Part shown: positions 15,444-23,402 of the stretch, piece after piece | Position numbering within the stretch: position 1 is the first letter of the stretch | Layout of the letters: each line of letters starts with the position of its first letter | Origin: a virus | Virus record (IMG/VR): IMGVR_UViG_3300009158_000175 | Span: 1 to 26,088 of that record | DNA length: 26,088 nt | Reading direction: 5' to 3' (one strand) | Translations under genes and position numbers: made by a program | Notes under the pieces: model-generated | What the model saw: only the letters and a program-made list of their open reading frames with translations | The model's database searches: none | What the model was told of the DNA's origin: nothing

Positions 15444-16432
15444 TGTCATTTTTCTACGATAGAGATCAAAATGTTACAGGAACGATTCCCGCGTCGTTCA
15501 CATTTACTCCTTCGTATGGAATGCAAGTTTCTTTTAGTTCAGAATTGTCTAGTTTTGAAGCGATAGATAATTATATCTACACTATGCCAAAAGGCTTAAA
15601 TCATTTGCAAATGCAAATATCAATGCCGTTTGAAAATCGCAAACAAGAACAAGCTAGGCAAATTCTTGGGTTTTTTGAAGGTTTGCAAGGAACTGGGTCG
15701 TTTTTATACACAGATGCGGCTCAAATATACAAACCGTTTAACTGCTTTGTAAATACAATCGATAACACTTACAATGAAAATGATTTGCACAACGTTAATG
15801 TTAGCGCTAGCACCGATCAAATTTCAACATTGCTAAATTGGAATAATTCTTTAATAACTGGAAGTAATATAAGGGGCGATTGGGTTTCTGGCGCGGGCGG
15901 GCAATTTACAAGTTATTCAAAATATGACGTTGCAAGATACACTGGAAATGCAACTTACGCAAGTAACACTGGCAATTTATATGATTCTTTTTATTACTGC
16001 ACTGGAGCTTTCACGTGCGATAACTCTAGCGCAATCGGAGTGGTGAATACTATACCCAACAGTCAAAAGTGGACGCGCGAATTTGAATTTCAACCCACTT
16101 ATTCGTCGCAAATCTCTAAAGAAACTGCAGTAATAAAAAGCGAATTACCTTATTCTTTTACAAGGCGAACTAATTTTGGCCTGCACTCGAATACTCTAAA
16201 AAACTTTAAATTAGATTTTAAAGGAATATCTGACGCTGAAGCGAGATGCATTCTTCACTTTTTGATTGCAAGGCAAGGGTATAGAAAATTTCAGTACAAG
16301 TTTCCCAAGATATACAATCAATATAAATATTTCTATGCGCCGCAATGGGAGCATACCTTTGTTTATAAAAACGTAAACGACATATCAGTTACGTTATCGG
16401 AAGACCCGCTCGGGGCAAGGAGAATTTACTAA
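15443..16432 (+). CDS. Lambda gpM-like minor tail protein, apparently duplicated
   Basis: The 329 residues look like two copies of a gpM-type fold. The first (~40-130) has a PFENRKQEQARQIL helix, FLYTD, and a basin of strands ending in NVNVSAS. The second (~210-325) has an SDAEARCILHFLIAR helix, KFQYKFPKIY, and ends in KNVNDISVTLSEDP. The aromatic 'F-Y-P-Y-x-W' pattern (YFYAPQWEHTF) matches minor tail proteins that sit at the tail tip in lambda-like phages. Both neighbours are joined by TAATG overlaps. The middle (~130-205) is Asn/Thr/Gly-rich and probably a linker or loop domain. Confidence 0.6.
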   Translation: MSFFYDRDQNVTGTIPASFTFTPSYGMQVSFSSELSSFEAIDNYIYTMPKGLNHLQMQISMPFENRKQEQARQILGFFEGLQGTGSFLYTDAAQIYKPFNCFVNTIDNTYNENDLHNVNVSASTDQISTLLNWNNSLITGSNIRGDWVSGAGGQFTSYSKYDVARYTGNATYASNTGNLYDSFYYCTGAFTCDNSSAIGVVNTIPNSQKWTREFEFQPTYSSQISKETAVIKSELPYSFTRRTNFGLHSNTLKNFKLDFKGISDAEARCILHFLIARQGYRKFQYKFPKIYNQYKYFYAPQWEHTFVYKNVNDISVTLSEDPLGARRIY

Positions 16433-18204
16433 TGGCTAGACAATATATATCTTACGGAATGGAAGCTATGTTTGTTGGGCCAAGTGGAGCTATGCGAGCG
16501 CCGAGTGATGCATCTGAGGTTGCTAAATTAGATTTCATTCAATCTTATGATTTTTCTTTCGATGTTGAACGTGCCGCTTTAAAACAAATTGGAAGCCCCT
16601 ATCTTGCAACTAGACAAACTCAACTTGCGCCAGATGTTAATTTAAATTTACAATATTATTTAAATAGAGGCTGGAATGAAAAGTTTATAGGAATGGGCGT
16701 TGGCGTTACAACTGACGGCTACAACAATCCATTCTCAACTATTTTCTCATCCAATCAAGATAGGAATTTTTATGTTGTAATTGCTAAAGATAATGGCAAA
16801 GATTTAAATGCGGATACAAGTTTGAATGAGCATAATGTTCTCGGAATCGGAAATGTTTATCTAACTAACTATGAGCTTAGCGTTGGTTTGAATAGTTTAG
16901 CTACTGTTAATCTTTCTTTCGTTGGGGCTAATGCGGAAATTTCTCAGGTGAGTTCTGCGACTTTTGAAAATCCAGCGTTATTCGTAACTGGATCTGGCAC
17001 AGAAGTAATTACTAATCAATCGATTGGAATTTTGGATGCTTCGAGAAGTTCAATATACATGACAGGTTATAGCGGGCTTTTTGCTGGCGGATGCCCGCAT
17101 GGTGGATGTCAAATAACCGCAACAGCGGAAGCGTCTAATGCTTTAAAATTAGGTTTTGATTTTGATAATTTTCAATCGCTTTCTATTTCAGTTCCTATAG
17201 AAAGAAAAGCTCTTTATGGTTTTGGCAACAATCACCCATTTCATAGAAAAGTGCAGAAGCCAATTGTTGGCACTTTAAGCATAGATTCCTTAGTGGATTC
17301 TTTTAGCGCGGAAAATTTAATGACAACATTTAATCAGGAAGATGTTTCCATTAGTGGATATTTCTTTGATATAGTTTTTTCAAACTACGCAAAAGTTAAA
17401 AAGTTTGGAGTGAAAGTTAATAACGCAAGATTAGATTCATATTCTATAGGGTCAAAAATTGGAGATCGTTCAGTGATTTCTACTTCTTGGTCTTTTGAGA
17501 TTAACGAATCAACTGGAATTTTAATGTCAGGGTCTTACGCGCCTACAGCTACAACGGCTGGATTTATTACCGAAGCTATTGGTCGTGATGCGTTGACTCA
17601 AGGTACAGCGGCTCCAATATTTGGATCTTCAGCGGCCACTTATAATACATCAAATGATAACGCCCCATCTAACGCTGGCTGGACATTAATTATTTCAGAG
17701 TCTCAAGATGATAATTATTTTGCTCTAAATACTCTTCATAATATTTATATATATGGCGCTAGCTACAATACGATTTATCCCGGTAGTAATACTTATATAA
17801 CTATGTCAGGTGGAAGCACCACATATTATTCTCTTAATTTTACTAATCCATTATTACCAGCTATTCAATTAGGATCAGCGGATAATAGTTGGCAAAGAGT
17901 TTGGATCAAAACCGAAAGCGACAAAACTAGAATAAGGTATGAAGGAACTAGTGCCACAAGCGGTACACCTGGTAATCCAAATATTGTTTATGAAATAACG
18001 TTTTTTAAAGCAGATGCTTTTTTTCAATATATAGAAGTTAGATTTGGCAGTCATTTCCGAACCGCAGGAGTTTTTGGCGTACAAAATGGAATTGGCTCAT
18101 ATGTCAACGGAGGTACAATAACTCAAAATCAAAGCTATGTTATCAGAACGGACATTAATGGAAATAACCCAACAATACTCGCTGGATATTACGTCTCAAC
18201 ATGA
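16432..18204 (+). CDS. Tail-tube-fold protein with C-terminal extension, third paralogue
   Basis: Residues ~1-365 follow the same plan as 2935-4134: IQSYDFSFDVERAALKQIG leading to NLNLQYYLNRG, then NVYLTNYELSVGLNSLATV, then FQSLSISVPIERKAL. Residues ~366-590 are an added beta-rich domain, Ser/Thr/Gly/Asn/Tyr-rich, ending in VIRTDINGNNP and GYYVST; it may be a decoration or adhesin domain. A CPHGGC motif lies at residues 221-226. It starts inside the stop of the gpM-like gene (TAATG) and its stop overlaps the next start (ATGA). It may form a tip ring or a minor tube subunit. The C-terminal domain is not recognised. Confidence 0.6.
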   Translation: MARQYISYGMEAMFVGPSGAMRAPSDASEVAKLDFIQSYDFSFDVERAALKQIGSPYLATRQTQLAPDVNLNLQYYLNRGWNEKFIGMGVGVTTDGYNNPFSTIFSSNQDRNFYVVIAKDNGKDLNADTSLNEHNVLGIGNVYLTNYELSVGLNSLATVNLSFVGANAEISQVSSATFENPALFVTGSGTEVITNQSIGILDASRSSIYMTGYSGLFAGGCPHGGCQITATAEASNALKLGFDFDNFQSLSISVPIERKALYGFGNNHPFHRKVQKPIVGTLSIDSLVDSFSAENLMTTFNQEDVSISGYFFDIVFSNYAKVKKFGVKVNNARLDSYSIGSKIGDRSVISTSWSFEINESTGILMSGSYAPTATTAGFITEAIGRDALTQGTAAPIFGSSAATYNTSNDNAPSNAGWTLIISESQDDNYFALNTLHNIYIYGASYNTIYPGSNTYITMSGGSTTYYSLNFTNPLLPAIQLGSADNSWQRVWIKTESDKTRIRYEGTSATSGTPGNPNIVYEITFFKADAFFQYIEVRFGSHFRTAGVFGVQNGIGSYVNGGTITQNQSYVIRTDINGNNPTILAGYYVST

Positions 18205-18410
18205 ATATAAAATATAAATATGACATAAGCGACATTGAAAACGATTTTTTAAAAATTACATTTTTTAATGAAAGTAATTTAGAGCATATAGATTCTATTA
18301 AGATATTGAGAAACGCTAATGGCGATATCGATGTGGCAAAAGTAGATCAGCAAGTTAATGAATTATTCCAAAGAGTGCTCGATAAAAAAAGTCTTGCTAT
18401 CCATATTTAA
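18201..18410 (+). CDS. Small hypothetical protein between tail-tip genes
   Basis: A 69-residue, charged, soluble protein with an N-terminal beta-like part and a C-terminal helix (VDQQVNELFQRVLDKK). Its ATG overlaps the stop of the preceding gene (ATGA), and 14 bases separate it from the fibre gene that follows. The overlap and strand make it a likely real gene. Function not recognised. Confidence 0.55.
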   Translation: MNIKYKYDISDIENDFLKITFFNESNLEHIDSIKILRNANGDIDVAKVDQQVNELFQRVLDKKSLAIHI

Positions 18411-18424
18411 TCTAAAACATATAT

Positions 18425-20884
18425 ATGTCTACAGGAAGCAAAACAATCGCAGAGCTGCCAGAGGTCCAAATCCTAGACGATAAGGATCAGTTTTTATTTT
18501 TTCAAAACTCTACTAAGAAGACAAAGCGTATTACTAAGGGTAATATGGCGAATAGTGGTGGAGGGTTAAGGGGAAGGTTTATTGATGCAGCTACGGGAAA
18601 TGATGTTGGGTTTTCCTCGGCTACCGCTGTAGCTAACGCGGCAACAGCATTATCAACAGCTCAGGGCGCTCAAACATCAGCTAATGGAAAAGCTAAAGTT
18701 TATTATCAAAGCGCAGAGCCAACCGGAGGTTCATATAACGAAGGAGATCTTTGGTACGACACGGACGACAATTATAAACTTTATGTGAGAACGGGAGGAG
18801 CTTGGGTTGCGAGTTTCGGCCCGATGCTTAAATTAGACGGAAATAATAATGTTTCTGGTCTTCAGAAAGTTGGAGGTATAGATAAAGCGTTTGTTTTGGT
18901 TGCTGACTATTTTCAAATATGGAACGGAACAAGTGCGGAGGTTGCATTTGAAGTTGTTTCTGATCCCTCGAATGCTGGCAATCAAGTTGTAAGAATTAAA
19001 AATGCTCAAATTCAAACTGTTGATGCTGGTAAATTAACTGCTGGTTTTATAGGCGCTCAAGTTATTTCTATTAATGGATCTAATGGTGGAGGAGCTACCG
19101 GAACTGGTGGAACTGGCGGATATATTGAATCTTCTAGTTTTGTTCCAACTTGGACTTCTGGATTGACCGTTAGACAGTATGTCACCACTGGAGCTTACGG
19201 AAATACACTTGGAAAACACATTGCGAGTGACGTTGTTCAGGTAAAAGTTCTTCAAGCTGATGGAGTTTATAAATTATATCAATCTCTTTTGGATCAAGGC
19301 GTTGGTACGACAGTTTTGGTCACGACTTTAACATCGGCAAACAACGCCCCCGCCACGGTTTATGAAATTGTTTCTCTTGGAAGTACAACTACGCAGCAAT
19401 GGAATAGTATTGGCGTTACCGGAACCCCCGTAGTTGGGGGATTATTTACAAAAATTGGGGGTACTGGAGTTGGAACTGGAACGGTGAGGCTAGCTCCTAC
19501 AGCCGCTACTATTGCTCCGCCAGCTGCTGGAGTGGCGGGGGGTAACGCAAATTGGAGTTACATCGCCAGCCCCCCAACTTTTTCAATTCCAATAAATTCT
19601 ACAGAAAATGCAACTATTCAAAATTTTGGATTTAGAATAGCGAGTAATGGGTTTTCAGAATTTTCAGGCGGACTGTTCAGGGGAGCGGTAATAGCGCAAG
19701 AAGGTTTTTTCGGTACTACAAAAGATGCAGCTAGAATCGACGCTAACGGATTAACAATTGGGTCTAATGGAAGAATAAAATCATCTGGATTAACTTATAC
19801 AAATGGCGGCTGGGGAGAAGGAAGTGGATTTTTTCTAGGAAATACGGGATCAGTGTATGAATTTTTCATTGGAGATTCTTCAAAATATGTAAGATGGGAT
19901 GGATCGAATTTATCAGTTAGTGGAAATATTGTTGGGGGTTCAACGGTTGGAACTGCTGGCACCACTGGCGGTCTAGTTATAAACTCTAGCATTGGAATAA
20001 AAACAGCTAATTCAGCTCAAACTTTAACTATTACAGGGGGAGTCTCAAATGGAATTTCATCTGGAGCTCAAATTGATTTTGGCGGAAACGGATTAACGAA
20101 TGGAAATCGTGGAGTTTTAATATTTCAAGGGGGCTCCGCTGGACCAGTTTATGGCGACGACGCTGCCACCGCACTTAATAATGGAAGAATAGAATTTAGA
20201 ACAAATACTTTTGATGGAGCATCTGGAATAACGAGAGGCCGATTTAACACAGCTGGCGAATTTATAGTTTACAGAAACGCAAGCAGTCCTGCCTCCGGTA
20301 GTCTTTATACAGATGGATCTGGATGCGCGGAATTTCAAGCAAATGTCGGCATAGGAAGACCTTTTCTATCAGTTAATGCACCTGGACTTAATACCGGAAC
20401 AGTTACTGGCAACCTGCACGTTCAAACAGAAATAGCATTGTATGGTAGTGTCAATGATAAAAAAGTAATTTTAACAAAAAATGGAACAGGAACCAATGAA
20501 GGTGTTATTTATATCAAAAATAACGGAGGAACAACAAAAGTAACATTAAGTGCTGCGACTGGAGATGTTTCGGCTGATACTTTCACTTCGTCATCTTCAA
20601 AAAGATTTAAAACCAATATCAAGAAATTAAACTCCGGCCTCGAAATCATAGATAAACTTAGGCCAGTTTCGTTTAAGAGAAAAGGTACCAAGCAAGAAGA
20701 TATTGGTCTTATCGCAGAAGAAGTTGATAAAATTCTTCCAGTTATCGTTAAGCATAACAGCGAAAACGAAGCCGAAGGTCTCGACTATTCCAAGCTTACT
20801 GTAATTCTTATTAACGCTGTTAAAGAGCTTTCTGCTGAAGTTAAAGAACTCAAAAAGAAGCTAAAAGATGCCGACGCAAACTAA
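18425..20884 (+). CDS. Central tail fibre with DUF1983-like domain and S74 self-cleaving chaperone
   Basis: The 819 residues begin with an adaptor-like segment (IAELPEV..., ~1-50), then an EGDLWYDTDDNYKLY block (~107-120) and FVLVADYFQIWN (~156-167), which resembles the C-terminal domain of lambda gpJ-type tip proteins (DUF1983). A long Gly/Ser/Thr-rich beta shaft follows. The last ~100 residues are a Peptidase_S74 / intramolecular chaperone: SSKRFK (724-729) aligns with the S-x-x-R-x-K autoproteolysis motif, giving S724 and K729 as likely catalytic residues. DIGLIAEEVDKILP and a C-terminal coiled coil follow. The chaperone helps trimerise the fibre and then cuts itself off. Its last 17 bases overlap the Ig-repeat gene. 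Confidence 0.85.
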   Translation: MSTGSKTIAELPEVQILDDKDQFLFFQNSTKKTKRITKGNMANSGGGLRGRFIDAATGNDVGFSSATAVANAATALSTAQGAQTSANGKAKVYYQSAEPTGGSYNEGDLWYDTDDNYKLYVRTGGAWVASFGPMLKLDGNNNVSGLQKVGGIDKAFVLVADYFQIWNGTSAEVAFEVVSDPSNAGNQVVRIKNAQIQTVDAGKLTAGFIGAQVISINGSNGGGATGTGGTGGYIESSSFVPTWTSGLTVRQYVTTGAYGNTLGKHIASDVVQVKVLQADGVYKLYQSLLDQGVGTTVLVTTLTSANNAPATVYEIVSLGSTTTQQWNSIGVTGTPVVGGLFTKIGGTGVGTGTVRLAPTAATIAPPAAGVAGGNANWSYIASPPTFSIPINSTENATIQNFGFRIASNGFSEFSGGLFRGAVIAQEGFFGTTKDAARIDANGLTIGSNGRIKSSGLTYTNGGWGEGSGFFLGNTGSVYEFFIGDSSKYVRWDGSNLSVSGNIVGGSTVGTAGTTGGLVINSSIGIKTANSAQTLTITGGVSNGISSGAQIDFGGNGLTNGNRGVLIFQGGSAGPVYGDDAATALNNGRIEFRTNTFDGASGITRGRFNTAGEFIVYRNASSPASGSLYTDGSGCAEFQANVGIGRPFLSVNAPGLNTGTVTGNLHVQTEIALYGSVNDKKVILTKNGTGTNEGVIYIKNNGGTTKVTLSAATGDVSADTFTSSSSKRFKTNIKKLNSGLEIIDKLRPVSFKRKGTKQEDIGLIAEEVDKILPVIVKHNSENEAEGLDYSKLTVILINAVKELSAEVKELKKKLKDADAN

Positions 20885-22502
20885 ATTTATTTGCCCAAGT
20901 GGAGGAGTTAATGTTGATTTTAGTGGGGTATTTGAGCCTCTTAATGGCGGATCGTCATACGCATCAGCAACAAATTATAAAGTTGGCGCTCTTGACTTAA
21001 CTGGTATTTTTCACGTCTCAACAAGCGTTAATGATAGACCAAGTTTTAATACTGGATATAAATTAAGTAATAATGCAGATCTTTCTACTATTTTTAGAAG
21101 ATACGGGTTCGCAGGAATAACAATAACATCTCAGCCAACAAATCAAGTTGTAGTTAATAATTCTACTGCAACATTTTCTATTACAGCTACAGCTCTTGGA
21201 ACTCCAACTTATCAATGGTATAAAGATAGTCTATCGATATCTGGAGCTACATCAAGCAGTTACACTACTAGTTCTTTAACCACAGCAAATGATTCTGATT
21301 CTTATTACTGTGTAGTAAGTTACGGAGGATCTTCAGTTAATAGTAATTCAGTCAGTTCGAAAATAAAACCATACATTACCTCTCAGCCTTCTAATTTGAA
21401 TGTTAACGACGCTGCTGGCGCTCAAGCATTTCAAGTCGCAGCGGCAGGAAGTGGAACAATATTCTATCAATGGTACAGGGGAGCTACTTTACTTGGAACG
21501 AACAATCAACATGTTATGAATCCAGTTACAGCTTCTGATATTGGAAATTATTATTGTAAAGTAACTAGTAGTTACGATTCAATTGGAGTGAATTCGAACA
21601 CTGTTTCGTTATCTATTATAGCTCCAGACGTTTCTATTGGAATAACTGGATTTAATTCTCCTTACGAATTTAATGAGGGTCAGGTTATAACTATAACACC
21701 TGCTTTAACAGCTGGAACGAACGTAACTTATCAATGGTATGGACCAAACGGAGTAATAGCAAATGGCCAAAATGGATATAATATATTATCCCCAGGCAAT
21801 GATTTGCAGTTTGCTCTTTCAACCTCAAACGATGGAAGCTACTATGTCATAGCGACAAATCAGGGAGGATCAGACACGTCAACTTCTATAAATATTGTAA
21901 TTCGCCCTCCAATTATTACAGCTGGAATAACGGGCTATAATGCTCCATTCTGCTTTAACATAGGAGTTGTAATAACTATTACAGCGTCAATCGCTCAAGG
22001 CGAAAATATAACTTATCAATGGTACGGACCAAGCGGACTAATAGCAAATGGCCAAAATGGATACAATATAATAAATCAAGGTGCTGGATTGCAGTTTACT
22101 CTTTCAAACGCAAATGCTGCTACTTATTATGTAAGAGCTACAAATGGAGGTGGGTATGATGATTCGAATACTATCGCTGTTCAAGTATCAACAGCTCCAA
22201 TAATAGCAGCAGTATATTGCGACGACGTTCCAGCTGACAACTTCGATGAATTCGCTATAAGTAACGATGGTAATAGTTCGGTTGAATTTGTATTATCAGC
22301 CAGTGTTAATCGTGGTTGCCCACAAGCAGCAGGAGGTTGGTATCTAAGCGGAGATAACGGATCTACGTTCACCCAGTTAATGAACCCTAATAATTTCGCA
22401 CCATTAACGCAGCCAGCAGATACTACAAAGTATTATCAATTCAAATTATCAAATACTGCTGGAGCAGTTGCATCGAATATAATAGTGGTAACAAGTAGTT
22501 AA
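20868..22502 (+). CDS. Multi-Ig-domain tail adhesin or decoration protein
   Basis: The 544 residues contain an N-terminal part with three D-L-x-x-I/V-F-type motifs (VDFSGVF, LDLTGIF, ADLSTIF). Four Ig-like domains follow at ~84-166, 168-251, 255-347 and 349-442, then a C-terminal beta domain (443-544). Each Ig domain has a YQWY core Trp; domains 1 and 2 keep YYC but lack the partner Cys, so no classic disulfide forms. Domains 3 and 4 are near copies (both contain IANGQNGYNI). Phage Ig domains commonly bind cell-surface sugars weakly. It starts inside the fibre gene, and its stop directly abuts the stop of the convergent gene at 22503. There is no terminator hairpin between them. Confidence 0.75.
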   Translation: MPTQTKFICPSGGVNVDFSGVFEPLNGGSSYASATNYKVGALDLTGIFHVSTSVNDRPSFNTGYKLSNNADLSTIFRRYGFAGITITSQPTNQVVVNNSTATFSITATALGTPTYQWYKDSLSISGATSSSYTTSSLTTANDSDSYYCVVSYGGSSVNSNSVSSKIKPYITSQPSNLNVNDAAGAQAFQVAAAGSGTIFYQWYRGATLLGTNNQHVMNPVTASDIGNYYCKVTSSYDSIGVNSNTVSLSIIAPDVSIGITGFNSPYEFNEGQVITITPALTAGTNVTYQWYGPNGVIANGQNGYNILSPGNDLQFALSTSNDGSYYVIATNQGGSDTSTSINIVIRPPIITAGITGYNAPFCFNIGVVITITASIAQGENITYQWYGPSGLIANGQNGYNIINQGAGLQFTLSNANAATYYVRATNGGGYDDSNTIAVQVSTAPIIAAVYCDDVPADNFDEFAISNDGNSSVEFVLSASVNRGCPQAAGGWYLSGDNGSTFTQLMNPNNFAPLTQPADTTKYYQFKLSNTAGAVASNIIVVTSS

Positions 22503-22889
22503 TTAATAATCAACTTTAACTCTTTTTGATTCGTAGCTTTTTTTCATTGTTAAAGAAGGGTGCTTTTTACCTTTGGTCTTTTTAGAGTAATTGCTTAAAA
22601 ACTTTTCTTTAACTGGATCTTGCCCGCCATGCTGTTTAGAGCGTATTTCGCTAAGTTCGTTGCTCTTGTCCAATAAGTCTCCATAAGTGCCTTTCTTGTT
22701 CTTTGTGGCGTCAATGAACGCTAGTGGGTTATTAGGGTCTATTCGCGAGTCTACGGACGCATTGGGCACTTGGAACACCCTTTGCCACTCAAGCCCGTTC
22801 TCGTCCGTGTATGAGTGCTTCTCGCTCATGCCCTGAAGCACATCAATGGTTTCATTTGTCTTTGGATTCTGGTAAGTGTAAAGTGGCAT
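22503..22889 (-). CDS. FmdB-like zinc-ribbon family relic without cysteines
   Basis: The 128 residues start with MPLYTYQNPKTNETIDVLQ, matching the opening of FmdB-type zinc-ribbon proteins (MPxYxY...). The four zinc-binding Cys are absent and no Cys occurs in the protein. The C-terminal half is Lys-rich and probably disordered or helical. Similar proteins are seen in environmental phages with unknown function. It follows the terminator after hsp20 and has no clear promoter of its own; TATAAAAT lies only a few bases before the ATG, so expression may depend on read-through. Zinc binding is unlikely. Confidence 0.6.
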   Translation of the reverse strand: MPLYTYQNPKTNETIDVLQGMSEKHSYTDENGLEWQRVFQVPNASVDSRIDPNNPLAFIDATKNKKGTYGDLLDKSNELSEIRSKQHGGQDPVKEKFLSNYSKKTKGKKHPSLTMKKSYESKRVKVDY

Positions 22890-22905
22890 ATTTTATACTA
22901 ATAAA

Positions 22906-22929
22906 AAAGCCGCTTTTTCAAGCGGCTTT
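22906..22929 (-). terminator. Rho-independent terminator after hsp20
   Basis: AAAGCCGCTT (22906-22915) pairs with AAGCGGCTTT (22920-22929) around a four-base loop. On the - strand the hairpin is followed by a run of six T. It ends the dut-sigma-ssb-glycosyltransferase-hsp20 operon. The FmdB-like gene beyond it would be reached by read-through or a separate start. Confidence 0.85.
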
Positions 22930-22934
22930 AGTTG

Positions 22935-23378
22935 TTAGTTTATTTTAACTGATTTTGGAAGTGCGTCCTCAAAATAAGGAATGATCACTTTTAAGAGCCC
23001 GTCCCTAACGTAGCATTCCATTTTAGACAAATCAAGTTTCTCAGCGTTTACTGCAATCTGACAAGGAACAGAAGCGAAAAGCTCCGCATTTTTAGCTTCA
23101 ACTTTAAAGAACGAGTCTTGTTCAATGTAAGTTACATCAACGTTTTGTTTTGTGCAGTCGGGAACGGCAAAGAGAAATTCTTTGCTTTCTTCCCTTTCTA
23201 CAGTTTTAATTAGAACTGGAAAGGAGGAACAGGTAACATAAGAGTTAAATGTAAGTGAAGAGTTCAATAGCGGAGAAGAATAATTACAAGAATAAGGGTT
23301 GGTTGTGCTTGCGATTGTTCCGTATACGTGTGGGCCACTTGAGGACGTAGTATAATTTAGAGATGTATCTGTTGTCAT
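22935..23378 (-). CDS. Small heat-shock protein, Hsp20 / alpha-crystallin family
   Basis: A 147-residue ATP-independent holdase. Residues ~57-147 form the alpha-crystallin domain: EFLFAVPDC, FFKVEAK, and the late strand pair DGLLKVIIPYFEDALPKSVKI, which matches the typical end of Hsp20 domains. The SVKI end may act as the IxI-type motif for oligomerisation. The N-terminal ~55 residues are Ser/Thr/Tyr/Asn-rich and low in complexity, as expected for the variable arm. Hsp20 genes are known in T4-like cyanophages. It lies 24 bases after the glycosyltransferase and is followed by a terminator. It may protect phage or host proteins during assembly. Confidence 0.8.
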   Translation of the reverse strand: MTTDTSLNYTTSSSGPHVYGTIASTTNPYSCNYSSPLLNSSLTFNSYVTCSSFPVLIKTVEREESKEFLFAVPDCTKQNVDVTYIEQDSFFKVEAKNAELFASVPCQIAVNAEKLDLSKMECYVRDGLLKVIIPYFEDALPKSVKIN

Positions 23379-23402
23379 ATAATAGATTTTTATAATTGAA
23401 AG

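Noticed and set aside
22500-22505. Terminator between the converging genes ending at 22502 and 22503
   Set aside because: The stops abut and no GC-rich hairpin with a T tract is visible on either side.
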